Both the position numbers and the translations under genes were made by a program. A stretch of DNA of 37,506 nucleotides from JANQPX01 sp039197065 (GTDB taxonomy: Bacteria; Pseudomonadota; Alphaproteobacteria; Geminicoccales; Geminicoccaceae): positions 1 to 37,506 of the forward strand of contig JBCCUL010000020.1 in assembly GCA_039197065.1 (NCBI GenBank), given 5' to 3'. The notes under the pieces are model-generated. The model was not told where the DNA came from. It saw only the letters and a list, made by a program, of their open reading frames with translations, and searched no databases. Shown piece after piece: positions 1 through 7,891 of this stretch. Numbering within the stretch: position 1 is the first letter of the stretch; every line of letters begins with the position of its first letter.

Positions 1-218
1 CACCCTGCGTCGTCCCGGTCTGCAGCCGCATCGCGGCGAAGATCCGGCATGCCAAGCCCGACCTTCGGCCTTACAGGCCTGCAGGCGAGGGCGTCCCGTG
101 AACGCTCCCTCTCGCGTCCACCCTGCGTCGTCCCGGTCTGCGGCCGCATCGCGGCGAAGATTCGGCATGCCAAGCCCGACCTTCGGCCTAAGAGGCCTGC
201 AGGCGGGGAGGCCCCGTG
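1..218. repeat. Tandem 118-bp direct repeat (two copies, first one cut by the window edge)
   Basis: The segment starting at 1 is repeated from 119 with only a few changes over about 95 bases. Both copies begin CACCCTGCGTCGTCCCGGTC and contain GGCATGCCAAGCCCGACCTT, so the period is 118 bases. The short open frames across it are shifted copies of one another and look like by-products of the repeat. A related stretch, CCTGCGTCGTCCC, is found on the minus strand of the repeat element near 34.4-34.5 kb, so this array is probably the interior of a longer copy of that element which begins before the window. Confidence 0.8.
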
Positions 219-316
219 CCACTTGCGGTGCGCCGCACCGCGGCGCGACACGCTCCTCGCATCTGCTCACGGACAACGCCATGAAATCGCTCGATAACTT
301 TCCGAACGGGCTCTTA
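213..316 (+). repeat. End module of a dispersed repeat element, second copy at 34359-34462 inverted
   Basis: About 100 bases here match the reverse complement of 34359-34462 at roughly 85 percent by eye. They share GGTGCGCCGCACCGCGGCGC, then GCTCCTCGCATC, then ATGAAAT..CTTGATAACTTT or similar, and end in CGGGCTCT(TAG). In the 34-kb copy the same terminal sequence is present at both ends in inverted orientation. This copy therefore probably represents one terminal inverted repeat, with its partner to the left of the window. An open frame ending in MKSLDNFPNG runs through it and is mirrored in the other copy, but it shows no sign of being a gene. Confidence 0.75.
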
Positions 317-411
317 GTTTCCATCGATAGGTTATCAAACCACGTCGTCAGGCGCCGGGAAACTTCCGGTCACAAAGTCTTTGTTAACATCTTCACGTCA
401 TGTTGTTTTAC

Positions 412-489
412 GGTCCATGCGACCCTGGGAATCCGCCCGTCCGATGGGTGAGTTGGGGCAAGGCTCGGGCTCCCAGGGGCGCATGGACC
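412..489. repeat. REP-like palindrome, copy 1
   Basis: An imperfect inverted repeat: the left arm GGTCCATGCGACCCTGGGAA and the right arm, around 468-489, ending in CCCAGGGGCGCATGGACC enclose a loop of about 35 bases. The same palindrome occurs at 5375-5452, and one arm of it at 13948-13976. All copies lie between genes. The structure resembles repetitive extragenic palindromes, which can form stem-loops in RNA or bind proteins; no role is shown by the sequence. Confidence 0.75.
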
Positions 490-697
490 AGCAAGATGCG
501 GTGGATGATAGCCATGTCGGGTTAATGAGGCATGAACGCGGCAGGCTGCCTGTAGGCTTCGATCAGAACGTTGTACGGCTAGTATGAACTCTCGCCGCCA
601 GCGGATTTCATTCTACTTTATTATCAAAGCCTTCCGCCCGACTTTGTGTCGGAACGCCTGCGGGGGGTGAGGATGAAAAAGGGCAGGAGGCGGATCG

Positions 698-1030
698 ATG
701 GCCTATGGCTGGATCAGAAACTTGGCTTTGCCTGTTGTTTTGCTGACCCTGCTGGCTGCCTGCCAGTCCGGCCCCAATCCGCGAAGCCAGGCCTGGGCCG
801 GCGCCCAGCCCTTGTCCTATGGCGGTTCTGCCTATGGCGGCTGCGGCTACGATCGATGCACGCCAAGGCGGATCTGTCCTCCGGGCTACGTGCTTGCACG
901 CATTCCTTATGCCTATGGCGGGCCGGGACGGTATTGCAAACCTCACGTCCGCCGCTGCTGCGCATCGCGCCCGCCGGTCTGCGGCGGCTATGGAGCCCGT
1001 GCTTGCGGGCGGGGCGCGGTCGTCTACTGA
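698..1030 (+). CDS. Cys/Gly/Tyr-rich lipoprotein, function unknown
   Basis: A 110-residue protein that I do not recognise as a named family. Its N-terminus is a lipoprotein signal: a short positive start, a hydrophobic stretch at about residues 9-20, and the lipobox L-A-A-C with the lipidated cysteine at 22. It should be anchored to the inner or outer membrane on the periplasmic side. The mature part is short and unusual, rich in Gly, Tyr, Arg and Cys, with repeated YGG and CGGYG-like stretches and many cysteines (CGYDRC, RRCC), so disulfides or metal binding are possible. The start is supported by AGGAGG at 685-690. Next on the same strand, about 110 bases on, is another lipoprotein, the patatin-like one. 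The two might be cotranscribed, but nothing links their functions. Confidence 0.7.
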   Translation: MAYGWIRNLALPVVLLTLLAACQSGPNPRSQAWAGAQPLSYGGSAYGGCGYDRCTPRRICPPGYVLARIPYAYGGPGRYCKPHVRRCCASRPPVCGGYGARACGRGAVVY

Positions 1031-1137
1031 GCGGCCACGCCTGCCGGTTTCGCCGGATCTTGGCCAAGTGACCGAAGGCGGGCTATAGAGGCTCCTTCCG
1101 GATTTTTCCGGCTAACCAACAAGAACGGAGCGTCTTC

Positions 1138-2463
1138 ATGCCGTGCCGTCTTTGGCTGGCGTCTCTCTGCCTTGCCCTCTCGCTTGCGGCCTGCTCGTCG
1201 TCGGATCGTCCCTTGGGGCCGGTCTGCAAGGGCCTCTGCCCGAAACCGGACGGGCCGGTCTCGCTCCTGCGCGCCACCGGCGACCAGGCTGATGAGCAAG
1301 AGCCGCCGTCGGCGATCGATACCATGGCGAGCGATGAGCTTCGCGAACAGATCCGGGCCCTCATGCGCCGGAAGGCGGATGCCGTGCCGGCCGGTGTGCC
1401 CGAGCGCGCGCTCGGCGAGCTGCCGCTCATCGAAGAGAGCCGCCTTCGGCTCCTCGCCCTTTCCTCCGGCGGGCCGTTCGGCGCCTTCGGTGCCGGCTTT
1501 CTGAACGGCTGGTCCGAGCAGGTCGATGGCGAGCGCGTGCGACCCGCGGTGTTCGATGTCGTGACCGGGGTGAGCGCCGGCGCGCTCCTCGCCACCCACG
1601 CTTTTCTCGGGCGCGAAGGCGATCCCGTGCTGGCGCGCCAATACACCACCATTTCCACATCGGACGTTCTGCAACAGCGCTCCCTGTTCGGCGCGCTTTT
1701 CTCCAATTCCTTCTTTGACACCAGCCCGCTTCGCCGCACCCTGGAAGCGCTCGTGACGCCGGAGCTTCTGGATCAGGTCGCACGCGCCACCGTCCCGGAC
1801 GAGGCCGATGCCGATGGCCAGCCGTCCCGCCTCCTCCTGGTCCTGGCGGTCGATCTCGACAGCGGTCTGCCGCGCATCATCGATCTCGGTGCGATCGCCC
1901 GGTCCAGGTCGGATCCCGACCGGATCGACAGATATATCGATGCTCTGATGGCCTCATCGGCGATCCCGGTCGCCTTCCCGCCGGTCTTCATCGACGGCGC
2001 CATGCATGTCGATGGCGGGGCGCGTCTCGCGCTGTTCTTCAACCGTTTCATGGAAGAGCAGCGCACCGCCATCGAGGATCGCACCATTCTGGCGCCGCGC
2101 CTCGACATCATCGTCAACTCGGAAGTGACGGTCGAGCCGGCCTGCACCAAGAACAGCCTCGTCGGCATCGGCCAGAGGAGCGTCGACGTGGTCTTGAACC
2201 AAGTCACCTTGGACAGCCTCTATCGCACGATCAGCGAAGCCGAGCAGGACGGTATCGACGTTCGCTACGTCACCGCTGAAGGCTCCGGCTGCGCGCCCCC
2301 GGATGACCCCGCCGATCTGTTCCAGCGCGGCTTCCTCCAATGCCTCTTCGCCTTCGGTAAGGAGGTCGGGAGCGGTGCGACGCCCTTCAAAACCGGCCTT
2401 GAGGACTTTCCGGATCTGAAACCCGGCCTCGGCAACGGCGCCCTCAGCGGCTGCGGCTTCTGA
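1138..2463 (+). CDS. Patatin-like phospholipase family lipoprotein
   Basis: A probable lipid acyl hydrolase of 441 residues. It has a lipoprotein signal with lipobox S-L-A-A-C (Cys19), so it is exported and membrane-anchored. The patatin fold hallmarks are all present: the Gly-rich oxyanion loop SSGGPFGAFGAG at 109-120, the nucleophile elbow GVSAG at 144-148 with Ser146, and the second catalytic residue in VDGG with Asp292. Patatin-family enzymes use this Ser-Asp dyad to cleave acyl chains from phospholipids or other esters; the substrate here cannot be read from sequence. An N-terminal Cys-rich and acidic linker (about 20-95) precedes the catalytic domain. The start codon at 1138 gives a good lipoprotein signal, though no strong ribosome-binding site precedes it (AAGAACGGAG lies at about 12 bases). 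Confidence 0.9.
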   Translation: MPCRLWLASLCLALSLAACSSSDRPLGPVCKGLCPKPDGPVSLLRATGDQADEQEPPSAIDTMASDELREQIRALMRRKADAVPAGVPERALGELPLIEESRLRLLALSSGGPFGAFGAGFLNGWSEQVDGERVRPAVFDVVTGVSAGALLATHAFLGREGDPVLARQYTTISTSDVLQQRSLFGALFSNSFFDTSPLRRTLEALVTPELLDQVARATVPDEADADGQPSRLLLVLAVDLDSGLPRIIDLGAIARSRSDPDRIDRYIDALMASSAIPVAFPPVFIDGAMHVDGGARLALFFNRFMEEQRTAIEDRTILAPRLDIIVNSEVTVEPACTKNSLVGIGQRSVDVVLNQVTLDSLYRTISEAEQDGIDVRYVTAEGSGCAPPDDPADLFQRGFLQCLFAFGKEVGSGATPFKTGLEDFPDLKPGLGNGALSGCGF

Positions 2464-2569
2464 CGATCGCGCCTAGGCCCGTGATTTCAAAATTGGAATT
2501 TTCACAAATGCGGTCCGTTCATCCAGCAGAAGCAGTAAAATAACGTTACCATCTCGAAAGGACCGCCAC

Positions 2570-2947
2570 GTGAGAGGATCTATTCGTCAGCTTTGCGGAG
2601 CGCTTTGTCTGGCGCTCGCAGCCGGCTGGCTGACCGTCGCCGACGTTCGCGCCGAGGGCAGCTTGAAATATGACGACGCCAAGCTGGATTCCTTCGTCGA
2701 TGCGTTCAACGCGGTGCACCAGGTCGCCAGCGCCGCCAGGGAGCGGATCCTGAGCGTGGATTCGAATGACGACGAGGAATTCAAGAAGCTGCAGGCTGAA
2801 CTCCAGCCGCAGTTCGAAGCGGCGATCGAGGCCACTGACGGCATCACGCTTGCCGAATTCAGAGAAATCGAAGCCGCCGCCATCGAAGATGAGACACTAG
2901 GCCTGCGCATCGTCGAAAAGATGCAGGTCGCCGCGCACACACAATAA
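2570..2947 (+). CDS. Secreted DUF4168 domain protein
   Basis: A 125-residue exported protein beginning with GTG, preceded at 7 bases by AAAGGA. Residues 1-29 form a signal peptide (positive start, hydrophobic core LCGALCLALAAGWL, probable cleavage after VRAEG or nearby). The mature part is helical and charged, and resembles DUF4168 proteins: an opening KYDDAKLDSFVDAF segment, a middle acidic linker, and a closing segment (ITLAEFREIEAAAIEDETLG) that in this family ends with L-x-x-R/K-I. The function of the family is unknown. It is the last of three exported proteins on this strand; a strong terminator follows about 120 bases later. The family assignment is from memory of the pattern and is moderately sure. 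Confidence 0.75.
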   Translation: MRGSIRQLCGALCLALAAGWLTVADVRAEGSLKYDDAKLDSFVDAFNAVHQVASAARERILSVDSNDDEEFKKLQAELQPQFEAAIEATDGITLAEFREIEAAAIEDETLGLRIVEKMQVAAHTQ

Positions 2948-3070
2948 AAAGACAATCAAAGGGATCAACGCCTCCCTTCCCGCCTTCCGCCGGCCCGGCG
3001 CTTCCCAGCCTTTCGCCAGGTCCGGTCGATGACGCGTCGACGCCTTCCCGATGTGTCGTATGAAAAGCGA

Positions 3071-3111
3071 CAACCGCCGCGACACCCGTCGCGGCGGTTG
3101 TTTGCTTTTTT
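3071..3111 (+). terminator. Intrinsic terminator after the DUF4168 gene
   Basis: A perfect 13-bp stem, CAACCGCCGCGAC paired with GTCGCGGCGGTTG across a 4-base loop, followed by TTTGCTTTTTT. It closes the + strand cluster and lies about 100 bases before the end of the convergent ABC exporter gene. On the other strand the T-run is weak (GCTTTTC), so any effect there would be smaller. Confidence 0.9.
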
Positions 3112-3212
3112 AACCTGCGCGGTGGCCAAACACCGAATGGTCAAGCCCGCTTGATGCATCGTCGGTCACATCAAAAGCAACCCGACCATCGCGTTTGCCC
3201 ACCGCGTCTTCA

Positions 3213-4976
3213 CTACCCGGCGCGCTTCGAGAGGAAGCCGCCCGCCTGAGTTTCGTAGAGACGGCGATAGCGGCCATTCTCCACGTTAACGAGGGCGTCA
3301 TGCGTCCCCTCCTCGACGATCCGACCCTTCTCGAACACCAGGATGCGATCGACCTGACGGACGGTTGACAGCCGGTGCGCGATGACGAGCGTGGTGCGCC
3401 CCTCCATCAGCCGGTCGAGCGCCCGCTGGATGGCTAGCTCCGAGATGCTGTCCAGCGAGCTTGTCGCCTCATCGAGAATGAGAATCGGCAAGTCCGAAAG
3501 AATCGCGCGCGCGATCGCCACCCTTTGCCGTTCCCCGCCCGAAAGCTTGACGCCGCGCTCACCGACGAGCGTGTCGTAGCCATCGGACAGTTCCTGGATG
3601 AACCCATCCGCCTCCGCCATGCGCGCTGCCGATTGGATCGCCTGCAGATCGGCGTCCGGCCGACCATAGGCGATGTTCTCGGCGAGCGAGCGATGGAAGA
3701 GGATCGGCTCCTGTGGCACTAGCGCGATCTGCTCGCGCAGGCTCTGCTGGCTGACGGAGGCGATGTCCTGGCCATCGATCAGGATGCGGCCTTCGTCGAT
3801 ATCGTAGAGCCGCTGCAGCAGCTTCACGAAGGTCGACTTGCCCGATCCCGAATGGCCGACCAGGGCCACCTTCTCGCCGGGCTCGATGGTGAGATTGAAG
3901 TTCTCGAACACCGCATCCCGGCTCTTCGGGTAGCTAAAGCGCACAGCATCGAAACGGACTTCACCTTGCTCAACAGCCAAGCGTCCAGCAGCCGGCTGGT
4001 CGAGGACGTCGGGGTCGGTCAGGTCGTATTCGACGATGTCCTCCAGGTCGTTGGCCGCATGCTGTGCTTCCCGGATGTGCTGGCCGACATCGCGGAGATA
4101 GCCGTTCACCAGCATGAAGCTGGTGAGCACATAGGCGACGTCACCGGTGGTGGCGCGACCCTGTTGCCAAAGCCAGAGCGCAACGCCGAGCAGCACCGCC
4201 TGCACCACCAGCATGGTCACCATCTGAGCGACAGAGGTATCGATCGCCGCCCGCCAGCAGCGGACGTGGGTGCGATACCAGGCATCGAGCACGCCGCCGA
4301 GACGCTGATCCTCCCGCTCCTCAGCACCCGACGACTTCACCAGCGCATTGCAGGTGATGCTGTCGGCAAGCGCCCCGCCGAGCTTGGTGTCATACTCGAC
4401 GGCTTCCCGCCTTTTGGGCGCGAAATAGGCCATCGTCAGATGGATGCTGACCCAACAGTAGAGCACGCAACCTAGCGCAAACAGGGTGGCCATCTCCGGC
4501 CAGCGGAAGGTCATGGCCACCAGCACGCCCAACACCACCGCAGCCGATGGGATCAGGTGGAAGTAGAACGAGTCACCGAGATGATCGAACGCCCAGAAGC
4601 CGCGGGTGATCTTTCGGACCGTTGAGCCCGCGAAGGTGTTGGCATGCCATTCAGCGCTGTAACGCTGCACGCGCGAAAAGGCATCCGCGCAGATCTCACG
4701 CAGGATCTTCACGGCAAGGAAGGTCCAGGCGTAGTCGCCGCCGCTATGCAGAACGACGAACAACAAACGCATGGCCAAGATCATGCCAAGCGCCCAGATG
4801 GCCGCTTGGTAATCGGTTGCAGACAGGGCGTCGATCAGCTTGCCGATGAAGATCGGCCCTGAGATCTCAGCGATAACATGGCCGCCGATCCCAACGCCCA
4901 AAATCGCGAGCGTGATGGGTCGACGGCGCCAATGTCGCCAGGAAAAGGCGAAGACGTCACGTAAGCCGGGAGTCAT
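3213..4976 (-). CDS. ABC exporter, fused permease and ATPase (half-transporter)
   Basis: A 587-residue half-transporter that should dimerise to export a lipid, drug or peptide using ATP. The N-terminal half (about 1-310) is a six-helix membrane domain of exporter type. The C-terminal half is the ATPase, with Walker A GHSGSGKST at 374-382, Q-loop in LVPQEP, signature LSGGE at 478-482, Walker B ILILDE at 498-503 and switch His534. A GTG 36 bases upstream would add 12 residues, but the ATG at 4976 is preceded by GGAG at 7 bases and is preferred. The gene is alone on its strand and convergent with the DUF4168 gene; 660 bases of gene-poor DNA lie upstream. The substrate cannot be told; MsbA-like and multidrug types both share this layout. 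Confidence 0.92.
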   Translation of the reverse strand: MTPGLRDVFAFSWRHWRRRPITLAILGVGIGGHVIAEISGPIFIGKLIDALSATDYQAAIWALGMILAMRLLFVVLHSGGDYAWTFLAVKILREICADAFSRVQRYSAEWHANTFAGSTVRKITRGFWAFDHLGDSFYFHLIPSAAVVLGVLVAMTFRWPEMATLFALGCVLYCWVSIHLTMAYFAPKRREAVEYDTKLGGALADSITCNALVKSSGAEEREDQRLGGVLDAWYRTHVRCWRAAIDTSVAQMVTMLVVQAVLLGVALWLWQQGRATTGDVAYVLTSFMLVNGYLRDVGQHIREAQHAANDLEDIVEYDLTDPDVLDQPAAGRLAVEQGEVRFDAVRFSYPKSRDAVFENFNLTIEPGEKVALVGHSGSGKSTFVKLLQRLYDIDEGRILIDGQDIASVSQQSLREQIALVPQEPILFHRSLAENIAYGRPDADLQAIQSAARMAEADGFIQELSDGYDTLVGERGVKLSGGERQRVAIARAILSDLPILILDEATSSLDSISELAIQRALDRLMEGRTTLVIAHRLSTVRQVDRILVFEKGRIVEEGTHDALVNVENGRYRRLYETQAGGFLSKRAG

Positions 4977-5012
4977 GGATGAGCTCCAAAGCTGAAAATA
5001 AGCAGCCAACAC

Positions 5013-5374
5013 AAGACGCGCGTCGGCTTATGTCAGGGTTTGGTCTGGAGTTGGAATCAATCGAGGTGGCGCGCGGATACCGCGGCCTGCGAGCAGGCGT
5101 GCGCCGTCAGAACGACGGACGTCAGCTTAACGAGGAATTTTGATGGTTCGCCTACTCATGGACAGCTCCTGTCGAAGTGCGACAAAGAGGAGCATCGTTC
5201 ATAAACTTTAGGCGAATGCGATGCAAGAAAAAATGTAACCTGGCGGTTCAGGTTTTGGCCCAACGCCCCTACTGACCATTTCAGCGCATGCTGTTCGGGG
5301 TCGGAAGGATCGGTCTTAAGATCTTCCGGCGTCGTAACTTCTTCTTAATTTCCGGATGTTACCTCTCGCTTGCC
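5013..5374. other. Gene-poor region before the fatty-acid operon, left part
   Basis: No convincing gene is visible. It should hold the promoter of the divergent ABC exporter. One very short open frame with a good ribosome-binding site is listed separately. Base composition drops in GC around 5200-5370. I see no clear terminator or RNA gene. Confidence 0.5.
5143..5211 (+). CDS. Possible 22-residue small peptide or leader
   Basis: ATG at 5143 follows GAGGA at 5132-5136 with suitable spacing and opens a 22-codon frame ending in TAG at 5209-5211. The predicted peptide starts MVRLLMDSS and is basic. It could be a chance frame. Nothing downstream within 450 bases on this strand is a gene, so a leader-peptide role has no obvious target. 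Support is the ribosome-binding site only. Confidence 0.2.
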   Translation: MVRLLMDSSCRSATKRSIVHKL

Positions 5375-5452
5375 GGTCCATGCGATCCTGGGAGTCCGAG
5401 CCTCACCCCACCATTCTTTCCGGGCGGGCGGACTCCCAGGATCGCATGGATC
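5375..5452. repeat. REP-like palindrome, copy 2 (near-perfect)
   Basis: The left arm GGTCCATGCGATCCTGGGAG, continuing TCCG, is answered at about 5429-5452 by CGGACTCCCAGGATCGCATG, continuing GATC, an almost perfect 24-bp inverted repeat around a 30-base loop. The same sequence makes copy 1 at 412-489 and a half copy at 13948-13976. It would form a long stem-loop in RNA. Its position between two divergently transcribed genes argues against a simple terminator. Confidence 0.85.
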
Positions 5453-5542
5453 GGAAAACCTGCCTGATCCTCGCAGAGCCAGGTTAACCGGCCGTTAACG
5501 TGATCACATCAGTCAGTCGCTCGAACCTTCGTCATGCGATTT

Positions 5543-5599
5543 ATCACGTTTACGTCATTTAGTTGACGTAAACGTAAGTTCGATTTACGTTAGGTTAAC
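5543..5599 (+). promoter_or_regulatory. Phased LiuR-type operators and probable promoter of the fatty-acid operon
   Basis: Two 16-base palindromes of the form TNACGTNNACGTNA are seen: ATCACGTTTACGTCAT at 5543-5558 and TTGACGTAAACGTAAG at 5563-5578. A weaker third, TTTACGTTAGGTTAAC, lies at 5584-5599. Centres are 20 and about 21 bases apart, two helical turns, so bound proteins would sit on one face. The first two also form a perfect 12-bp inverted repeat at 5546-5575. This pattern agrees with what is known of LiuR, a MerR-family regulator of acyl-CoA and branched-chain amino acid degradation, and such a regulator is the second gene of the operon. A -35-like TTGACG at 5563 and a weak -10 TACGTT at 5586, 17 bases apart, overlap the second and third sites, which would suit repression. 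The start GTG is about 75 bases on. Confidence 0.75.
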
Positions 5600-5672
5600 C
5601 AAGATCGTTTACGACAAGCGCTGAACGTTTGATCGGCATGTCATTTGACGGCAGGGTTTTTGGGGAACAGCC

Positions 5673-7409
5673 GTGGCTATCGACGAAAAGGAAAGCCAAG
5701 CCGCTTCGGCGACAAGCTCGGCCCAGCCGCGGGGGGCCAGCCGTCCCTGGCTTGCGCGCTATCCGGAAAACATCAACTGGCATGCGACCTTCGAGGCGAG
5801 GCCCTTTCAGGCTCTGCTGGACGAGGCCGTTGCTCGTCACGCCGATCGACCCTGCCTCGACTTTCTCGATCGTCAGATGACCTATGCCGAGATCGACGCC
5901 ATGGTCTGGAAGGTCACGCGCGGCCTGCAGGATCTGGGCGTGAAGAAGGGAACCAAGGTCGGCTTGTTCCTGCCCAACTGTCCCTATTCGGTCGTCTGTT
6001 TTTTCGCGATCCTCAAAGCTGGCGGGACCGTGGTCAATTACAACCCGCTTTACGTCACCCGCGAGATCGAGCAGCAGATCGAGGACAGCGAAACCGACCT
6101 CATGATCACCCTCGATCTGAAGCTGCTTCTCCCGAAGCTCGAGCCGCTCATCGGCAAGAGCCGGCTGAAGGCGGTTGTGGTGGCGAAGCTCGCCGAATGC
6201 CTGCCCTTTCCGAAGAACCTACTCTATCCATTTGTCAAACGCGGCGATGTCGCCGCCATGCCCGATACGCCCGCCTACGTGCCGTTCAGCCAGCTGCTCG
6301 CCAGTGAGGGCGTTTTCGATCCGGTGTCTGTCGATCCGGAAGAGGACATCGCGCTCATTCAATATACCGGCGGCACGACAGGCATCCCCAAGGGGGCCGT
6401 GCACACCCATGCGAGCCTGGTGATCAACGCGGATCAGATCTGCGCCTGGGCGCCGCAATTCGAGCCTGGCAAGGAACGCATCTTGGGCGTGCTACCGCTC
6501 TTCCATGTGTTTGCGGTCAGCACAGTCCTGTCCTTCGGCGTACGCGCGGGCGCTATGATGATCCTGCTGCCGCGCTTCGATCTGGATCAGGTGCTGAAGG
6601 CCATCCACAAGAAACGGCCGACCGTGCTGCCGGGCGTGCCGACCATGTATAATGCGATCGGCAGCCACAAGCAGATCGATCGTTACGACTTCTCCTCGGT
6701 CAAGCTCTGTCTCTCGGGCGGCGCGCCCTTGCCGATCGAGGTCAAGCAGAGTTTCGAGACCAGCACCGGTGTGATCATCGACGAGGGTTTCGGTCTGACC
6801 GAAGCGCCGGTCACCCACTGCAATCCGGTCGGCGGCCACCGCAAGCAGGGTTCATTCGGCGTTCCTTTGCCGGGCACCTCCGTCGAGATCATCTCGATCG
6901 AAGACGGCGAGACCATCATGCCGACAGGCGAGCGCGGCGAAGTCTGCATCATCGGCCCTCAGGTCATGCGGGGCTACTGGAATCGGCCTGAGGAGACGGC
7001 TGGCGCCATCAAAGACAACCGGCTGCACACCGGCGATGTCGGCTATCTCGACGAGGATGGCTATGGCTTCATCGTCGATCGTCTGAAGGACCTGATCATC
7101 TGCAGCGGCTTCAATGTCTATCCGCGCATGGTCGAAGAAGCGATCTACGAGCATCCCGATATCGTCGAAGCCGCTGTTTGCGGCGTTGAAGACGACTATC
7201 GTGGCGAGACGGTGAAAGCCTATGTGGTGCTGAAGGACGGGGCCACGCTGGACGAGGCCGGTCTGCAAGCCTTCCTGAAGGACAAGATTTCGCCGATCGA
7301 AATGCCCAAGATCGTCGCGTTTCGGGACGAGCTTCCCAAGTCCGCCGTCGGCAAGATCCTGAAGAAGGAATTGCTCCGGGAAGAGCGTGAACAGGCAGGG
7401 TCGGTATGA
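5673..7409 (+). CDS. fadD: Long-chain acyl-CoA ligase (AMP-forming)
   Basis: Activates fatty acids to acyl-CoA using ATP and CoA, the entry step of beta-oxidation. The 578-residue protein has the ANL-superfamily motifs in order: the P-loop-like YTGGTTGIPKG at 231-241, GFGLTE at 372-377, LHTGDVG at 451-457, DRLKD hinge at 469-473, and a C-terminal PKSAVGKILKKEL with the usual catalytic lysine. The length fits FadD-type enzymes. The start is GTG at 5673, preceded by GGGGA at about 6 bases. It is the first gene of the operon behind the phased palindromes, and its stop overlaps the start of the MerR gene in ATGA. Medium- versus long-chain preference is not decided by the sequence; it is placed as long-chain by context. 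Confidence 0.9.
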   Translation: MAIDEKESQAASATSSAQPRGASRPWLARYPENINWHATFEARPFQALLDEAVARHADRPCLDFLDRQMTYAEIDAMVWKVTRGLQDLGVKKGTKVGLFLPNCPYSVVCFFAILKAGGTVVNYNPLYVTREIEQQIEDSETDLMITLDLKLLLPKLEPLIGKSRLKAVVVAKLAECLPFPKNLLYPFVKRGDVAAMPDTPAYVPFSQLLASEGVFDPVSVDPEEDIALIQYTGGTTGIPKGAVHTHASLVINADQICAWAPQFEPGKERILGVLPLFHVFAVSTVLSFGVRAGAMMILLPRFDLDQVLKAIHKKRPTVLPGVPTMYNAIGSHKQIDRYDFSSVKLCLSGGAPLPIEVKQSFETSTGVIIDEGFGLTEAPVTHCNPVGGHRKQGSFGVPLPGTSVEIISIEDGETIMPTGERGEVCIIGPQVMRGYWNRPEETAGAIKDNRLHTGDVGYLDEDGYGFIVDRLKDLIICSGFNVYPRMVEEAIYEHPDIVEAAVCGVEDDYRGETVKAYVVLKDGATLDEAGLQAFLKDKISPIEMPKIVAFRDELPKSAVGKILKKELLREEREQAGSV

Positions 7410-7891
7410 CCGGCAGCATGAAAACCATGGGCGGCAACCCTCTGGATGGTACTGCCTACGGTATCGCCGAGCTTGCCGAAATGTTCGGCATCACGCCGCG
7501 CGCGATTCGCTTTTATGAGGATCGAGGTCTGCTCGCGCCGAGACGCGTCGGCAAGAATAGGATCTTCGGGGATCGCGATCGGGTGCGCCTCGATTTTATC
7601 CTGCGCGGCAAGCGTCTCGGCATCTCCCTTACCGAGATAAGAGAGTGGCTCGACCTCTACGACATGGAAGACGGCGAGCGGCGTCAGTATCAAGTGCTGC
7701 TCGAAGGCAGCCGTAGACGGATCTTGGAACTCGAGCGCCAGCGCGACGATCTGGAAGCCACCTTGAAGGAACTCAGAGCCATCGAAACCCTGGCCTTGGA
7801 TGGGCTGAAGGGACAGAGCGACGGCGAGACGAACGCAAAACATCGGACAACGCGGCATGCCCCAGAGGGGCCAGAAGGAACGATGACATGA
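7406..7891 (+). CDS. MerR-family transcriptional regulator, LiuR-like
   Basis: A 161-residue regulator. Residues about 18-85 form a MerR winged helix (YGIAELAEMFGITPRAIRFYEDRGLL, then a wing with RIFGDRDRVRL), followed by a long coiled coil at about 90-130 for dimerisation. There are no cysteines, so this is not a metal-sensing member. Position inside a fatty-acid operon and the palindromes in front of the operon match the LiuR group, which is known to control acyl-CoA and branched-chain amino acid catabolism. It probably acts on the sites at 5543-5599 and so controls its own operon. It overlaps the ligase stop and the thiolase start by four bases each (ATGA), so translation is likely coupled. 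A second ATG at residue 5 or 8 is possible. Confidence 0.85.
   Translation: MTGSMKTMGGNPLDGTAYGIAELAEMFGITPRAIRFYEDRGLLAPRRVGKNRIFGDRDRVRLDFILRGKRLGISLTEIREWLDLYDMEDGERRQYQVLLEGSRRRILELERQRDDLEATLKELRAIETLALDGLKGQSDGETNAKHRTTRHAPEGPEGTMT

Noticed and set aside
98..451. Open frames in the left repeat region (49-297, 98-451, 381-587)
   Set aside because: They are made of repeat sequence, and the tandem copies read the same DNA in different frames, so they are not likely genes.
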